Counted from the first letter of the stretch, positions 1 through 7,664 are shown. The stretch is 18,150 nt of DNA from an uncultured Oscillospiraceae bacterium (GCA_900540535.1 UQGM01000049.1:1-18150), one strand, 5' to 3'. The notes: a model not told the origin generated them from the letters alone. A program made the numbers and translations.

Positions 1-1246
1 CATCCATAGTAGCCATGCTGCCGTCGTGGAAATAAGGAGCGGTCAGTTCGATATTCCTCAGACCGGGCACTTTGAAGCGGTGGCGGTCACGTTCTATTTG
101 AGTCTGTTTGAAGCGGCCGTTGTCTTCTTCAGTCATTTCTGCCTGTCGATCGGCAAAGTAATCGTGCTGTACACCTATCAGTTCATAAGATTTCCCTCCC
201 AGGATTTCTCCTACATGGCAGGTTGCGCAATCATACTTCTTGAAAAGTTCGTATCCGGCGATTTCGTTTTCGGTGATTGCATCTTTTTGTCCTTTCAGAT
301 AGCGGTCGAAGCGTGAGTTGGGAGTCAACAAAGTCTTTTCAAACTCCTGAATGGCGTCTGTGATATTCTTCTCACTCAATCCGTCGGCATACACTTCGTT
401 GAATGCGGATACGAAATCTTTGTCTTCAGCCAATTTATCGATAATCTGGTCGAATGATTCGCAAGCCATTTCCACCGGATTCAACGGAGGACCGGCAGCT
501 TGTTCGGCAAGAGTTTCGGCACGGCCATCCCAGAATTGAACGAAATTGTATGCGGCGTTGTATACTGTCGGGGCATTGACGCCACCAAACTGTCCGCCTA
601 CACCTTCGGAATATTGTTTGTTGTCCACGCCGCCTGTATCCAACCCGTGGCAACTGGCACATGATACGGTATTGTCAGCAGATAAACGTGTGTCATGATA
701 CAACAAATTACCCAGAACGACTTTGCGTACATCCACTGCGATAGAATCGGCAATGGGACGAATGGGTTCGTTGGCAAATTCCGGTGCTACTGTAATGTCC
801 GTATACATTCCCATACGGTGACTTTTTACCCAGTTCAGTGCGACTTCCTTTTTTGCGTCATTGAAGGAAGCCCCCCAATGCACAAGGTAATATTTTGCCT
901 GGGGCATTTTTCCGTCGAGGATCACTTTTTCTATTTTGGCCAGGTCTGCCGGATTGAGGGGCTGTCCTGCTTCCAGATCTGCCTCCATTTGGGTCATGGC
1001 GAAGGCACGGTATGCCTTGCTGACGTCTTCCATTACAATTTTTCCGGCCACAGGCATGCTTGCATAGAACGGTAGGTCCGGTGTTGAGGTATGACATCTC
1101 AAACATCCTGCATCCGTAATAATCTGCTGCATCTGCGCATTTGCTTCCAGATCGGCAGAAGGTACGCGGTGCATAAGTCGATAAGTGACTGCTAATGCCG
1201 CTACCACTACCAACAGTGCCACAATTAGTTTTGTACTTTTCTTCAT
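1..1246 (-). CDS. Tri-haem cytochrome c peroxidase (MauG/CCP family), 3' end beyond window
   Basis: Likely reduces hydrogen peroxide with electrons from small c-type cytochromes, in the periplasm. The frame is open from the ATG at 1246 to the window edge (415 codons, C-terminus missing). It starts with a hydrophobic signal segment (MKKSTKLIVALLVVVAALAV). Three CxxCH haem sites are visible: CLRCH at residues 48-52 (1091-1105), CASCH at 196-200 (647-661) and CATCH at 340-344 (215-229). The first lies in an extra N-terminal region resembling the Bacteroidetes haem-binding domain, followed by a normal di-haem peroxidase body with VVLGNLLYHDTRLS before haem 2 and FKVPGLRNIELTAPYFHDGS near the edge. 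The ccsA stop is 20 nt upstream, so the three minus-strand genes probably form one operon in which ResB/CcsA attach the haems. Function follows from family membership; the physiological electron donor is unknown. Confidence 0.9.
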   Translation of the reverse strand, partial: MKKSTKLIVALLVVVAALAVTYRLMHRVPSADLEANAQMQQIITDAGCLRCHTSTPDLPFYASMPVAGKIVMEDVSKAYRAFAMTQMEADLEAGQPLNPADLAKIEKVILDGKMPQAKYYLVHWGASFNDAKKEVALNWVKSHRMGMYTDITVAPEFANEPIRPIADSIAVDVRKVVLGNLLYHDTRLSADNTVSCASCHGLDTGGVDNKQYSEGVGGQFGGVNAPTVYNAAYNFVQFWDGRAETLAEQAAGPPLNPVEMACESFDQIIDKLAEDKDFVSAFNEVYADGLSEKNITDAIQEFEKTLLTPNSRFDRYLKGQKDAITENEIAGYELFKKYDCATCHVGEILGGKSYELIGVQHDYFADRQAEMTEEDNGRFKQTQIERDRHRFKVPGLRNIELTAPYFHDGSMATMD

Positions 1247-1266
1247 TTCACATTTGTTTTTTTAGA

Positions 1267-2052
1267 TTAGTTATTACGATTATATAAGTGTACGCTTTGT
1301 TGAGCCGCCGGTAAATAATTTACTCCGTACCAGCACATCTGCAAAGCCAGGAAGGACATGATGAGCAACACATAAAGCGTTTTCCGTCCCGTTTTCCGAA
1401 AAAGACGGAGGTGTACGTAAAGTAAATACCCTGCCCAAGTGATGACTGCCCAAGTCTCTTTCGGATCCCAGCTCCAATAGTTTCCCCATGCTTCTTTTGC
1501 CCAAAGGGAACCTAGCAGCATACCAATGGAGAGGAATGCTATTCCCGCATAAACCAAATTGTCGGCTGTGTGCAAGTATTCTTCCTTATGGCGGAACAAC
1601 CCGGTCAATGCGATTATAAAAGCACAGCCCAATACAGAGTAAGAGAACATATATACGGTGACATGGGGAATGAACCATATGCTTTGCAGAGCCGGCATTA
1701 GTGACTGGTCGTGTATCTCGGGTTTCATCAGATTGATAATGACAAAGACTGTGGCGAGCAGTGCCGAGAAAGAAAGAATCCAACGATACTGCCATCTGAT
1801 ATAAGTCAGTAGTCCGGCTATGCCCATGAAGAAAGAGTACCACAAACGGGTTTCCCCCATAGTGCGTAACGGAGGACGTTGCAGGAAGAGCCATAATCCG
1901 GTAATGAATACGGCCAGAACGATAATTCCGCCTGACGTAAAACCGATTGCTGTCTTACTTCTCGTTGACGAGCGAAGGGCAAATACTGCTCCTATCAGCC
2001 ATAAGCAGATAGATACTGCTGCAAATACATAGAAATTATCCCAGTTTATCAT
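1267..2052 (-). CDS. ccsA: Cytochrome c biogenesis protein CcsA (haem exporter/ligase subunit)
   Basis: Polytopic membrane protein of the system II cytochrome c maturation pathway. With ResB/CcsB it moves haem across the membrane and attaches it to CxxCH motifs. The tryptophan-rich WWD signature is clear (WAKEAWGNYWSWDPKETWAV), and conserved histidines sit in HVTVYMFSYSV and in YLLYVHLRL. About seven to eight hydrophobic segments are visible. I prefer the ATG at 2052 (MINWDNFYVF, 261 aa), which overlaps the end of resB by 17 nt and suggests translational coupling. An upstream ATG at 2094 would give 275 aa but would run further into resB. The C-terminus (AAQQSVHLYNRNN) is hydrophilic. Its c-type cytochrome client lies 20 nt downstream. 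Confidence 0.9.
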   Translation of the reverse strand: MINWDNFYVFAAVSICLWLIGAVFALRSSTRSKTAIGFTSGGIIVLAVFITGLWLFLQRPPLRTMGETRLWYSFFMGIAGLLTYIRWQYRWILSFSALLATVFVIINLMKPEIHDQSLMPALQSIWFIPHVTVYMFSYSVLGCAFIIALTGLFRHKEEYLHTADNLVYAGIAFLSIGMLLGSLWAKEAWGNYWSWDPKETWAVITWAGYLLYVHLRLFRKTGRKTLYVLLIMSFLALQMCWYGVNYLPAAQQSVHLYNRNN

Positions 2053-2590
2053 CTGTTTTAGGTCCGTTAATGAATAGAAGAATAGCTCCCGCAAGCATCA
2101 TCAGGATACCTGCTACTATTATATATTTCCAGGGTTGCTTTACTACCTGCAAGATGCAGTACTCACTCTCGTTGCCTTTCGTTACGTCATAGCCGGTGAG
2201 GTAAATATCTTCTCCCAACCGATAGGCGTATGGGTGATTGACCTCAAGCAATGCTTTTTCATTTCCCAGACGTACATTGGCGGCAAAGCGGGAAGGACGC
2301 CCGTTCGGGTAGTATTCTACGGCAAAAGAGTTGAGTTCGATTTCATAATCCAAATAATGCGATGCACCGTTCATGTCGAATGCTTCGCGTGATGGCTCAC
2401 CTTTATATATAGGTATACGTAAAGTCTGTGTGTCACTGCTTCCTAGAAAACCGGCAAATAGAGCCAGCCATAGCCCCGCGTGATTCAGGATGAATCTCCA
2501 ACGTGCCTGTTTGCGGTAATGATAGGCGTGAATGGTAATCATTGCCAGGTTACTTAATAAGAAGGCTTTGATCCCAAGGACAGCGAAAAA
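2036..2590 (-). CDS. ResB/CcsB-like cytochrome c biogenesis protein, N-terminus lost at contig join
   Basis: Partner of CcsA in system II cytochrome c maturation. Only the C-terminal part is present. Seen: a hydrophobic stretch read before MITIHAYHYRKQARWR, a second one (FILNHAGLWLALFAGFLG), a soluble region of about 90 residues with LRIPIYKGEPSREAFD and YLTGYDVTKGN, and a last membrane helix after KQPW (YIIVAGILMMLAGAILLFI). The first in-frame ATG is at 2542, but the frame stays open upstream as LGIKAFLLSNLA, which is probably native. Beyond about 2590 the DNA belongs to cmk on the other strand, so the real start is missing. Assignment rests on its position before ccsA and the TM-soluble-TM layout; motif support is modest. 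Confidence 0.72.
   Translation of the reverse strand, partial: FFAVLGIKAFLLSNLAMITIHAYHYRKQARWRFILNHAGLWLALFAGFLGSSDTQTLRIPIYKGEPSREAFDMNGASHYLDYEIELNSFAVEYYPNGRPSRFAANVRLGNEKALLEVNHPYAYRLGEDIYLTGYDVTKGNESEYCILQVVKQPWKYIIVAGILMMLAGAILLFINGPKTDDKLG
2561..2590. other. Join between Bacteroidales-like and Clostridia-like DNA
   Basis: To the left, minus-strand Bacteroidales-type cytochrome maturation genes. To the right, a plus-strand Clostridia cmk-plsC-ispH/rpsA cluster. Both resB (left) and cmk (right) are cut here. The about 30 nt can be read sensibly both ways: as LGIKAFLL in ResB on the minus strand and as EGFDPKDSEKVVPM in Cmk on the plus strand. The Cmk frame has a TAA at 2558-2560, so the Clostridia DNA cannot start before 2561. 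A short shared sequence at a join is typical of an assembly chimera. Confidence 0.8.
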
Positions 2591-3106
2591 GTTGTGCCGA
2601 TGCTTGATTTTATCAAGGTGGAGCTTCGCTATGTAGATGGGGAGCAGAGAGTCTTTTTAAACGGCGAGGATGTCTCAGAGGATATAAGACTTCCCGAAGT
2701 TTCAATGGCAGCTTCCGGAGTTTCGGCAATTCCGGCGGTAAGGGCTTTCCTTTTTGATTTGCAGAGAAATATTGCAGCAGAAAGTAATTGCCTTATGGAC
2801 GGCAGGGATATAGGCACTGTGGTTCTCCCCGATGCCGATGTTAAAATATTCCTCACGGCTTCTCCTGAGGTAAGAGCTGAGAGAAGACAGAAGCAGCTTA
2901 AAGAAAAGGGTATAGATGAGCCTTACGAAAACATTTTATCCGATATTATCAAAAGGGATTACGATGATTCCCACCGTGAAACAGCTCCCCTTAAACAGGC
3001 GGAGGATGCCGTGCTGGTTGTGACGGATAATCTGGATTTTGACGGTTCAGTACAGGCGGTTATAGATATTATCAAAGAAAAAACACAGGCAAGGCAGGAA
3101 AAGTAA
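2561..3106 (+). CDS. cmk: Cytidylate kinase, 5'-truncated at the contig join
   Basis: Phosphorylates CMP and dCMP with ATP in the cytoplasm. Only about the last 180 residues remain of a family usually about 220 long. The N-terminal P-loop (GPAGAGKST type) and first helices are absent. Family landmarks present are IKVELRYVDGEQRVFLNGED, SMAASGVSAIPAVR, the MDGRDIGTVVLPDADVKIFL block and the lid region RRQKQLKEKG...KRDYDDSHRETAPLK. Codons upstream of the GTG at 2594 continue the family sequence (DPKDSEKV) back to a TAA at 2558, so this GTG is internal and not a start. The stop TAA overlaps the plsC ATG by one base (TAATG), a typical coupled pair. As assembled the protein could not bind the nucleotide phosphates. 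The loss comes from the join and is probably not biological. Confidence 0.92.
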   Translation, partial: EGFDPKDSEKVVPMLDFIKVELRYVDGEQRVFLNGEDVSEDIRLPEVSMAASGVSAIPAVRAFLFDLQRNIAAESNCLMDGRDIGTVVLPDADVKIFLTASPEVRAERRQKQLKEKGIDEPYENILSDIIKRDYDDSHRETAPLKQAEDAVLVVTDNLDFDGSVQAVIDIIKEKTQARQEK

Positions 3107-3747
3107 TGAAAGATTTTGATTATTCAAAGGTAAGAAACTATAAGCTTTATCCCTTCCTTATGCCCTTGGCAAAGGTAGTGGTAAAGGCTATGTACAGAGT
3201 AGAGTACATAGGACTTGAAAACGTTCCCAAAGAGGGCGGATATGTAGTTGCAAGTAACCACGTAAGCTTTTTCGATCCGGTTATTATCGGAGCAAGCGGA
3301 ATGAGAAGAGTTCACTGCATGGGAAAGGTCGAGCTTTTTGAAAAGCCCCTTCTCGGCTGGCTGCTTGTGCATCTCAATGCATTCCCCGTTAAAAGAGGAC
3401 AGAGTGATAAATCCGCAGTGGAGTATGCAATTGACTGTGTAAAGCAGGGGGAGAATATCGGAATTTTCCCTGAGGGAACAAGAGCCAAGGATTATAAACC
3501 CGGTCAGGGCAAGGCAGGCGTAGCTCTTATTTCAAAGGCGACAGGAGCCGATATTATACCCGTTGCAATTTACAGCGGCGGAAAGAAGCTTTCTCCCTTT
3601 AAAACCAAAGTTGTTGTACGTTTCGGTGAAGTCATAAAGTATGAGGATTTAGGTCTTACAAAGGGAACATCCTCAGAGCTTCGTGAGGCTACAAGAAAGA
3701 TTATGGCAAAGATAACCGAGCTTTGGGAGGAAGAGGATTGCAAATAA
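3106..3747 (+). CDS. plsC: 1-acyl-sn-glycerol-3-phosphate acyltransferase (PlsC family)
   Basis: Transfers an acyl chain to lysophosphatidic acid to make phosphatidic acid, at the inner face of the membrane. At 213 aa it has the usual small-PlsC length. The acyltransferase block I NHVSFFD (catalytic His52, Asp57) and block III FPEGTR (residues 121-126) are intact, followed by KAGVALISKATGADIIPVAI (block IV). The N-terminal segment (LYPFLMPLAKVVVKAMY) is the usual weakly hydrophobic membrane-contact helix. Its ATG overlaps the cmk stop, and its own end overlaps the ispH TTG start by 10 nt, so cmk, plsC and ispH-rpsA look like a tightly coupled operon, an order common in Clostridia. Acyl donor (ACP, CoA or phosphate) cannot be told from sequence. 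Confidence 0.93.
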   Translation: MKDFDYSKVRNYKLYPFLMPLAKVVVKAMYRVEYIGLENVPKEGGYVVASNHVSFFDPVIIGASGMRRVHCMGKVELFEKPLLGWLLVHLNAFPVKRGQSDKSAVEYAIDCVKQGENIGIFPEGTRAKDYKPGQGKAGVALISKATGADIIPVAIYSGGKKLSPFKTKVVVRFGEVIKYEDLGLTKGTSSELREATRKIMAKITELWEEEDCK

Positions 3748-5741
3748 AGGTTGCAAAAACCGCAGGCTTCTGTTTCGGAGTCAACAGAGCGGTTGATATG
3801 ATATATAAAATGCTTGCAGACGGCAAAAAGGTAGCGACTCTGGGACCCATTATACATAATGACAGCGTTGTAAACGACCTTAAAAGCAAGGGCGCTGTGA
3901 TTTGTTCGAGTCCCGAGGAGGTGCCGGAAGAATGCACACTTGTAATAAGAACTCACGGCGTCGGTGAGGATATAATAAAGCGTGCCGAAAAGTGCTCCGG
4001 CGGATACGTTAACGCTACCTGTCCTTTTGTGCAGAAAATTCACAAAATCGTAAAGAGTGAAAGCGAAAAAGGGAATATAATTTTAATTGCAGGCGACGAT
4101 AAACATCCGGAAGTCGAGGGCATAAAAGGTCACTGTGTTGCCGATGCATTTGTGTTCAGCGACTGTGAGCATCTTGATAAAATTATGGAAGAGCATCCGG
4201 AATTTGCCGAAAAAGCAGTTTCTGTGGTATCTCAAACCACTTTTAGTGTTAAAGAATGGCAAAAATGCGTAAAAAAAATAAAATTGGTATATACAAATGC
4301 CGTTGTTTTTGATACAATATGTAATGCGACTGAAGAAAGACAGGCTGAGGCTGCACAGCTTTCCAAAGAGTGCGATCTGATGATTGTAGTCGGCGGAAGA
4401 GCAAGCTCAAATACGGCAAAGCTTGTAAAAGTGTGTTCGGCAAACTGTAAGACATATCACGTTGAAACCGCTGATGAATTAAAGTCGCTGGAGTTTGCAG
4501 GATTTGAAAAAATCGGCGTTACTGCGGGTGCATCCACACCTGCGTGCATTATAAAGGAGGTACTTCAAACCATGTCCGAAATCTTAGAAAACAAAGAAGT
4601 CATCGAAGCAGATGCTGAAAATAAAAAGGAGGAAGCCGTATCAATGGATGAGATGAGTTTCTCTGAGGCTCTTGAAGAGTCCCTGAAGAATCTTACAACC
4701 GACCAGACCGTTAAGGGTGAAGTTGTCGGAATCTCTCCCAACGAGGTACAGGTTGATATCGGCAGAAAGCATGCTGGCTATGTTCCGCTCAGCGAGCTTA
4801 CAAACGATCCCAGCCTTTCACCTGAGGATGTTGTTAAGGTTGGCGATGTTATCGACCTTATCATCATGAAGACAAACGATGCAGAAGGCACCGTTATGCT
4901 TTCAAAGCGCCGTTATGACGCTATCAAGGCTTGGGACGATGTTGTAAAGGCAAGCGAAGAGGGCACAATACTTGAGGGTACAGTAACTGACGTTATTAAG
5001 GGCGGCGTTCTTGTAGTAACAGGCGCACTTCGTGTATTTGTTCCCGCATCACTTGCAACTGCTTCAAGAGGCGAGCCCCTTGAGAATCTTCTCAAGACAA
5101 AGGTACGCTTCAAGGTAATCGAAGTAAACAAGCAGCGCAGACGTGCTGTCGGTTCAATCAGAGCTGTCCTTAAGGAAGAGCGCAAGGCTGCTGAGGAAGC
5201 TTTCTGGGCAGACGCTGAAGAGGGACGCACATACACAGGTACTGTTAAGTCTCTTACATCCTACGGCGCATTCGTAGACATCGGCGGTGTTGACGGTATG
5301 ATTCACATCTCCGAGCTTTCATGGAACCGCATTAAGCATCCTTCAGAGGTTGTAAATGTCGGAGATACAGTTGAAGTTTACATCAAGGCTCTTGACAGAG
5401 AGAACAAGAAGATTTCTCTCGGTTACAAGAAGGTTGAGGACAATCCCTGGGAGATCCTTCGCCGTGACTATCCCGTTGGCACAGTTGTTGACGCTAAGAT
5501 CGTCGGCATCACAGCTTTCGGCGCATTTGCACAGGTTATCCCCGGTATTGACGGACTTATCCACATTTCTCAGCTCTCAACAGAGCATGTTGAGAAGCCA
5601 CAGGATGTTGTTAAGGGCGGCGATGTTGTTAAGGTTAAGATCACAAACATCGACTTTGACAAGAAGCGTGTAAGCCTTTCAATGAAAGAGGCTATGGCTC
5701 CCGCTGAGGAAGCAGCAGAAGAGGCAACAGACGCTGAATAA
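3738..5741 (+). CDS. ispH: Fusion of IspH (HMBPP reductase) with S1-like ribosomal protein
   Basis: The N-terminal half (about residues 1-275) is the [4Fe-4S] enzyme of the last MEP-pathway step, making IPP and DMAPP. Its three cluster cysteines are present at 12 (GFCFGV), 95 (NATCPFV) and 195 (DTICNATEERQ). After an acidic linker come four S1 RNA-binding domains, roughly residues 325-395, 412-480, 500-568 and 585-655, as in Clostridial S1 (RpsA). Such fusions are known in Clostridia. I chose the TTG at 3738 because GGAGG (3726-3730) sits 7 nt upstream and translation then begins MQIKVAKTAGFC; a TTG at 3723 would add five residues. A strong AAAGGAGG (4553-4560) precedes an in-frame ATG at 4572 in the linker. 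From there codon use changes (Ile ATC and Lys AAG dominate, against ATA/ATT and mixed Lys before), suggesting the S1 half may also be made alone. Total 667 aa. Confidence 0.95.
   Translation: MQIKVAKTAGFCFGVNRAVDMIYKMLADGKKVATLGPIIHNDSVVNDLKSKGAVICSSPEEVPEECTLVIRTHGVGEDIIKRAEKCSGGYVNATCPFVQKIHKIVKSESEKGNIILIAGDDKHPEVEGIKGHCVADAFVFSDCEHLDKIMEEHPEFAEKAVSVVSQTTFSVKEWQKCVKKIKLVYTNAVVFDTICNATEERQAEAAQLSKECDLMIVVGGRASSNTAKLVKVCSANCKTYHVETADELKSLEFAGFEKIGVTAGASTPACIIKEVLQTMSEILENKEVIEADAENKKEEAVSMDEMSFSEALEESLKNLTTDQTVKGEVVGISPNEVQVDIGRKHAGYVPLSELTNDPSLSPEDVVKVGDVIDLIIMKTNDAEGTVMLSKRRYDAIKAWDDVVKASEEGTILEGTVTDVIKGGVLVVTGALRVFVPASLATASRGEPLENLLKTKVRFKVIEVNKQRRRAVGSIRAVLKEERKAAEEAFWADAEEGRTYTGTVKSLTSYGAFVDIGGVDGMIHISELSWNRIKHPSEVVNVGDTVEVYIKALDRENKKISLGYKKVEDNPWEILRRDYPVGTVVDAKIVGITAFGAFAQVIPGIDGLIHISQLSTEHVEKPQDVVKGGDVVKVKITNIDFDKKRVSLSMKEAMAPAEEAAEEATDAE
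4553..4574 (+). promoter_or_regulatory. Possible internal ribosome binding site and start for free S1
   Basis: AAAGGAGG (4553-4560) lies 11 nt before an in-frame ATG (4572-4574) between the IspH and S1 halves of the fusion. Initiation here would yield a 389-residue, four-domain S1 protein starting MSEILENKEV. The motif also encodes IKEV near the IspH C-terminus, so it could be chance. Confidence 0.4.
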
Positions 5742-5762
5742 TTAATAGGCAAATTAAAAATT

Positions 5763-5794
5763 AAAGAGCTGTCCGAAAGGACAGCTCTTTTGCT
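5763..5794 (+). terminator. Rho-independent terminator after ispH-rpsA
   Basis: Perfect 12-bp stem: AAAGAGCTGTCC (5763-5774) and GGACAGCTCTTT (5779-5790), closed by a GAAA tetraloop and followed by a short T tract. It lies 22 nt after the TAA of the fusion gene and ends the cmk-plsC-ispH operon. Confidence 0.93.
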
Positions 5795-5802
5795 GTATTA
5801 CG

Positions 5803-5828
5803 GTGAATTATACTATCAAGTGCAACAC
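5803..5828. repeat. Left terminal inverted repeat of the IS30 element
   Basis: Begins GTGAATTATACTATC and ends AAGTGCAACAC. It pairs with 6863-6888 at 19 of 26 positions. Confidence 0.75.
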
Positions 5829-5909
5829 TTTAGAGAAATAAAAAGAAGTTCATACAGAAACCTGGTAGAATAGAGTTACCACACAACTAAACCACAGGGA
5901 GGGAACTGT

Positions 5910-6875
5910 ATGAACTACCATCATCTTAGCATAGAAGAGCGTAGTTGTATACGGAAATATTACATGGATGGGTTAAGTTACCGGAAAATCGCCCTGCTGA
6001 TAGGAAGAAATGTCAGTACGGTGTCACGAGAGATTCGGCGAAACTGCACCCATATGTACGATATTCCAACCTACTACCCGCACACAGCGCAGAAAAAGTA
6101 CCTACTGCGTCGTTCTTACTGCCATCGTGGAATGTTCCATTCTCAGGAGGTAATTGACTACATAGAGGAAAAGCTGCGGGCAACTTGGTCGCCGGAGCAG
6201 ATCGCTTGCACACCATGTCCATTAAAAATTCCCAGCTGGCGCACCATTTACCGCTGGATTTATGAGAAATACCTGGTAAATGGCAACTTGAAAGTGTTGC
6301 GCCGCAAAGGAAAAAGCCATGGAAGAAAAGAAACCCGAGGCAAATACAGCAAGGGAAAGTCGATTCGAAAGCGGGACAAATCGGTATACAGCCGTCAGGA
6401 AGCTGGACATTGGGAAGCGGATACGGTAGTGAGTGGTCAAGGCAAGAGCAAGGCCTGCTTTGCCACCTTGGCAGAACGTAAAACTCGATTTTACATTGCT
6501 GTCAAGATGCCTGACAGAAGAGCAGAGACCCTGGAAAACACAATTGTTTCGGTGTTGTCTGCCTTTCCTTCTCAGTTGGTTAAGACTATTACCTGTGACC
6601 GCGGTACAGAATTTGCAAACTGGCGCCGAATTGAGGAGCGCCTCCATTGTGACGTGTATTTTGCTGATCCGTATTGTGCCTGGCAGAAAGGGACAAATGA
6701 AAATCTGAACGGCCTGCTTAGAGAGTTTTATCCCAAAGGCAGAAACCTTTCCCGGGTTGCTCCTGCTACACTAAAACGAAACCTGGCGTTGATTAACGCC
6801 AGGCCTCGCAAGGTTCTTAACTTCCATTCTGCACAGGAATTATGGGACTTCGAACTCAACTCCTGTTGCACTTAG
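5910..6875 (+). CDS. IS30-family transposase
   Basis: Catalyses transposition of the surrounding element. At 321 aa it has full family length. The N-terminus carries the IS30 helix-turn-helix (HLSIEERSCIRKYYMDGLSY with RKIALLIGRNVSTVSREIRRN, residues 5-44). The middle has WSPEQIA and WRTIYRWIY. The C-terminal integrase fold has the DDE triad: Asp171 (GHWEADTVVSG), Asp230 (ITCDRGTEF) and Glu264 (KGTNENLNGLLREFYPKG), with the typical 33 residues between the last two. A GGGAGGG ribosome site lies 6 nt before the ATG. The frame is intact, so the element may be active. Its codon and base use differ somewhat from the flanking Clostridia genes, as expected for an acquired element. Confidence 0.95.
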   Translation: MNYHHLSIEERSCIRKYYMDGLSYRKIALLIGRNVSTVSREIRRNCTHMYDIPTYYPHTAQKKYLLRRSYCHRGMFHSQEVIDYIEEKLRATWSPEQIACTPCPLKIPSWRTIYRWIYEKYLVNGNLKVLRRKGKSHGRKETRGKYSKGKSIRKRDKSVYSRQEAGHWEADTVVSGQGKSKACFATLAERKTRFYIAVKMPDRRAETLENTIVSVLSAFPSQLVKTITCDRGTEFANWRRIEERLHCDVYFADPYCAWQKGTNENLNGLLREFYPKGRNLSRVAPATLKRNLALINARPRKVLNFHSAQELWDFELNSCCT

Positions 6876-6888
6876 TTTGACAATTCAC
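6863..6888. repeat. Right terminal inverted repeat of the IS30 element
   Basis: Ends in AATTCAC, the reverse complement of the left tip, with TGTTGCACTT further inside. The transposase stop TAG (6873-6875) is inside this repeat. Confidence 0.75.
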
Positions 6889-6920
6889 TATTACACAATA
6901 CTATTGAAATGATTTCCTGC

Positions 6921-6962
6921 AAAAACACCTCTATGGTTTTATGCTTTGCCGCAGAGGTGTTT
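6921..6962 (-). terminator. Terminator of the M20/DUF5058 operon
   Basis: Inverted repeat AAACACCTCT (6923-6932) and AGAGGTGTTT (6953-6962) with a 20-nt loop that can pair further. On the minus strand it is followed by a run of T. It lies 44 nt after the stop of the last gene of the minus-strand operon. Confidence 0.75.
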
Positions 6963-7006
6963 AATTTTATTTTTGCTTATTCAGAGATTTCAGATTTGCA
7001 AATAAC

Positions 7007-7663
7007 TTATTTTACAATTCCCTTTTTGTACATAAGATGAGCTGAAAGCATAGAAACTACAACTCCTACGGGAATAAGTATACCTACTGAAAGATCGCCT
7101 TTGAACATAAGTATAAGGCAGATCGCCGCAAGAGGAATAACAGTGAGCTTATAATGCTTTGCAAAATAGCTCATACCTAAAGCGCCGAACAGTGCAGGAA
7201 CTACCTGACTGAATGCGGGGGCAAAAGGAGAATCAGGGTCAGTGATGTAGGGAAGAACGGGGCTGAAAAGAAGTACTCCAGCCGCTACAACAAGGGTTGT
7301 TACAATGGAAGATGTCGCAGCAGCAATTGTTGAGAGGATTTCTCCCTCATCGCTGTTAGCTCTTATATTTGCCGTATCAAGAGCTGAGAGGACACAGGGA
7401 AGCTTTAAGTTGTTAATATTACCGGTAATAAAGCTTATGTATGTGGCTCCCGAGCCGAGAAGAGGAGTATAGGTCATAACCTCAATAACAGCCGTAGGAT
7501 AAAAGAGAAGTGCAATGGGAGCAAGACCTTTTAAAACTACCGTTGCAGAGGGGAAAGCATTATAGTATATGCTTATTGACAGAGGAATCATGATAAACAT
7601 GAACAGTGCTGTTATGACCCAGAATCTGCCGTAAAAGTGAGTTCTGTCGTTATATTTATCCAT
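7007..7663 (-). CDS. Membrane protein of unknown function, partner of DUF5058-like protein
   Basis: I do not recognise a named family. The 218 residues are almost wholly hydrophobic with about six membrane segments, starting with WVITALFMFIMIPLSISIYY. Between helices are conserved-looking turns such as YTPLLGSGATYISFITGNI, the short polar stretch DTANIRANSDEGE, and FSQVVPALFGALGMSYFAKH. I chose the ATG at 7663 because it starts 1 nt after the stop of the upstream gene and its GGAGGGG ribosome site lies in that gene's last codons; a farther start at 7690 would overlap that gene. The tight coupling implies that the two membrane proteins act together, perhaps as two halves of a transporter. It is the last gene of the operon, followed by a terminator. 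The transport role is inference. Confidence 0.8.
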   Translation of the reverse strand: MDKYNDRTHFYGRFWVITALFMFIMIPLSISIYYNAFPSATVVLKGLAPIALLFYPTAVIEVMTYTPLLGSGATYISFITGNINNLKLPCVLSALDTANIRANSDEGEILSTIAAATSSIVTTLVVAAGVLLFSPVLPYITDPDSPFAPAFSQVVPALFGALGMSYFAKHYKLTVIPLAAICLILMFKGDLSVGILIPVGVVVSMLSAHLMYKKGIVK

Positions 7664-7664
7664 T

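Larger units (their letters stand above)
5803..6888 (+). mobile_element. IS30-family insertion sequence, apparently complete
   Basis: About 1.09 kb. The imperfect terminal inverted repeats are 5803-5828 on the left and 6863-6888 on the right, with 19 of 26 positions matching. They share GTGAATT at the outer tip and AAGTGCAACA inside. One intact transposase fills the element, and its TAG stop lies within the right repeat. The flanks carry TATTAC on both sides (5796-5801 and 6889-6894), a candidate target duplication, with one extra G on the left. IS30 members usually duplicate 2-3 bp, so part of the match may be chance. The element sits between two terminators of convergent genes and breaks no gene. 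Confidence 0.85.

Noticed and set aside
435..1106. Short minus-strand frames inside the peroxidase gene
   Set aside because: Out of frame with the three haem motifs; shadows of the long peroxidase frame.
2594..2596. GTG as true start of a short Cmk
   Set aside because: The frame upstream continues the family sequence and the P-loop would be missing; the truncation is explained by the join.
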